A stretch of DNA of 64,000 bases from Diprion similis (taxonomy: Eukaryota > Arthropoda > Insecta > Hymenoptera > Diprionidae): NCBI RefSeq assembly GCF_021155765.1, contig NC_060106.1:10919501-10983500 (forward strand), in the 5' to 3' direction. Within the stretch, counting starts at the first letter, position 1; each line of letters starts with the position of its first letter. The translations under genes were made by a program, and so were the position numbers. Under the pieces are notes generated by a model, which saw only the letters and a program-made list of their open reading frames with translations, did not search any database and was not told the DNA's origin. Shown piece by piece: positions 63,101 to 64,000 of this stretch.

Positions 63101-64000
63101 AATTACCACTTGATTGGCGACGAGCCTGTTAAAGTTAGCTAATTTAAAGTAATTATTACGGGACTTCTTCAGGCACGCCACGGTCTTAAACAGATCTTCT
63201 AATTAACCATAAAATCAAAAAATTCGAGTGGAGTTTAAGGAGTTTGTAGACGATAATCAATCCTCTGTAAATTATCTCTATGCTCTGTGCGTTAATTTCT
63301 TATAAATTTAGAACAAAAATTATGCAGCTGTGAAAATGAATTCCGGCTCGTTTTTTATGAAAAACAATAAGACAGGAATTTTAGACTGATTTTAGGTGCA
63401 GCTATTTATTTTGAGTTTGTGATTCATGATATTTGATGTAACGAATTGAGTAAATATAACAATTGTTTAATCTGTCTTGGTTTCTGGAAATCGGATTGTC
63501 TTTCAGAGCAAGTTTTATGAGGAAGATTTTTATTACTAATTCAGTTTCAACGCCTACGAATGAAATAACCGAGTGATTCAGGTCGAGGACAATAAAAAGG
63601 AAAAATATTTTGACTGGTTCGTTTCACATAGCTGATGCGAATGAATATAGTATACTTAACTATACTTTTGATACCGTAATTAGCTTGGCGTCGAACATCG
63701 TTACTCAATCAGCACGTTCGTAAATGTTCTTACACGTACAATCTCACCTGATATATACGCCAATCACGTTGGAGTTCGTCCGTTGTATAATACGAAGGTT
63801 AAATTTAAAGCTTGGGGTGAAAATGCGTCATGATTATACGTATAAGCGTTATACACGGAATCGTGAAGAACATCCTATATGTGCCTTAATAGTATAACAA
63901 ATTTTTTGCCAGTTTTTCAACAAAAACCTTCATTGTTTCTGAGAAAAGCTTAGCTTATCTCGAGCCATCGTATATCGTTGTATATTATGATCTGCCAAAA
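60161..64000. other. Gene-free right end of the window
   Basis: No coding exon is supportable. Small features are (CTG)5 at 61205-61219 and a (GTC)n run near 61249. The rest is mixed-composition non-coding sequence with short chance frames on both strands. Confidence 0.45.
61203..61221 (+). repeat. Short CTG trinucleotide repeat
   Basis: Five CTG units with partial flanking units. A separate GTC/CGT run follows about 30 bases downstream. Not in a recognised gene. Confidence 0.7.

Noticed and set aside
1..64000. tRNA, rRNA, CRISPR arrays and bacterial-type operons
   Set aside because: Looked for on both strands by eye (T-loop GGTTCGA-type motifs, regularly spaced repeats); nothing convincing was seen.

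Overview
The window is nuclear DNA from an animal, most likely an insect and probably a hymenopteran. This is inferred from short AT-rich introns with GT..AG junctions, compact exons, AT-rich spacers with CpG-rich promoter blocks, and the gene families present. No bacterial-style operon, CRISPR array, rRNA or tRNA gene was found. The supplied reading-frame translations often began at non-ATG codons and ran through splice sites, so all gene models here were rebuilt by hand from splice junctions and checked for phase continuity.

Left part (1-20.4 kb). The 3' end of the microtubule plus-end protein EB1 (+) runs to 5799. It is followed by a 3.4 kb spacer and a nine-exon TMEM214 gene (+, 9200-14828). 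A small unrecognised spliced gene (+, about 16471-20382) appears to enclose, in its large intron, the complete five-exon TatD-type nuclease gene TATDN1 on the opposite strand (17553-19443).

Middle (20.6-32.5 kb). The single-exon ribophorin I gene RPN1 (-, 20624-22438) lies head-to-head with a twelve-exon DHX30-type DEAH RNA helicase (+, 23373-32536). The helicase starts with a mitochondrial-type presequence. Its second intron holds a small TTAA-flanked inverted-repeat element.

Right part (34-51 kb). A twelve-exon RPGR orthologue (-, 34058-43131) has a full RCC1 propeller and a C-terminal CTVL prenylation box. It is head-to-head with HTATSF1 (+, from 43909). HTATSF1 stops being recognisable in the middle of its first RRM at 45374, and no later exon is visible in the remaining 18.6 kb. 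Immediately downstream is a secreted C-type lectin-like gene (-, 46457-50961). The last 13 kb has no gene I can support. It contains a clear 697 bp hAT-type MITE with TIRs of about 175 bp.

The genes are mostly housekeeping and do not form one pathway. They cover microtubule plus ends and cilia (EB1, RPGR), ER function and N-glycosylation (TMEM214, RPN1), mitochondrial RNA metabolism (DHX30), splicing (HTATSF1), DNA repair or turnover (TATDN1), and an extracellular lectin. I did not find a convincing new multi-gene system. The points most worth a second look are the interrupted HTATSF1, the nested TATDN1 arrangement, the RPGR CaaX tail with possible alternative 3' exons, a cysteine-rich secreted-peptide-like exon inside an RPGR intron, and the two MITEs.
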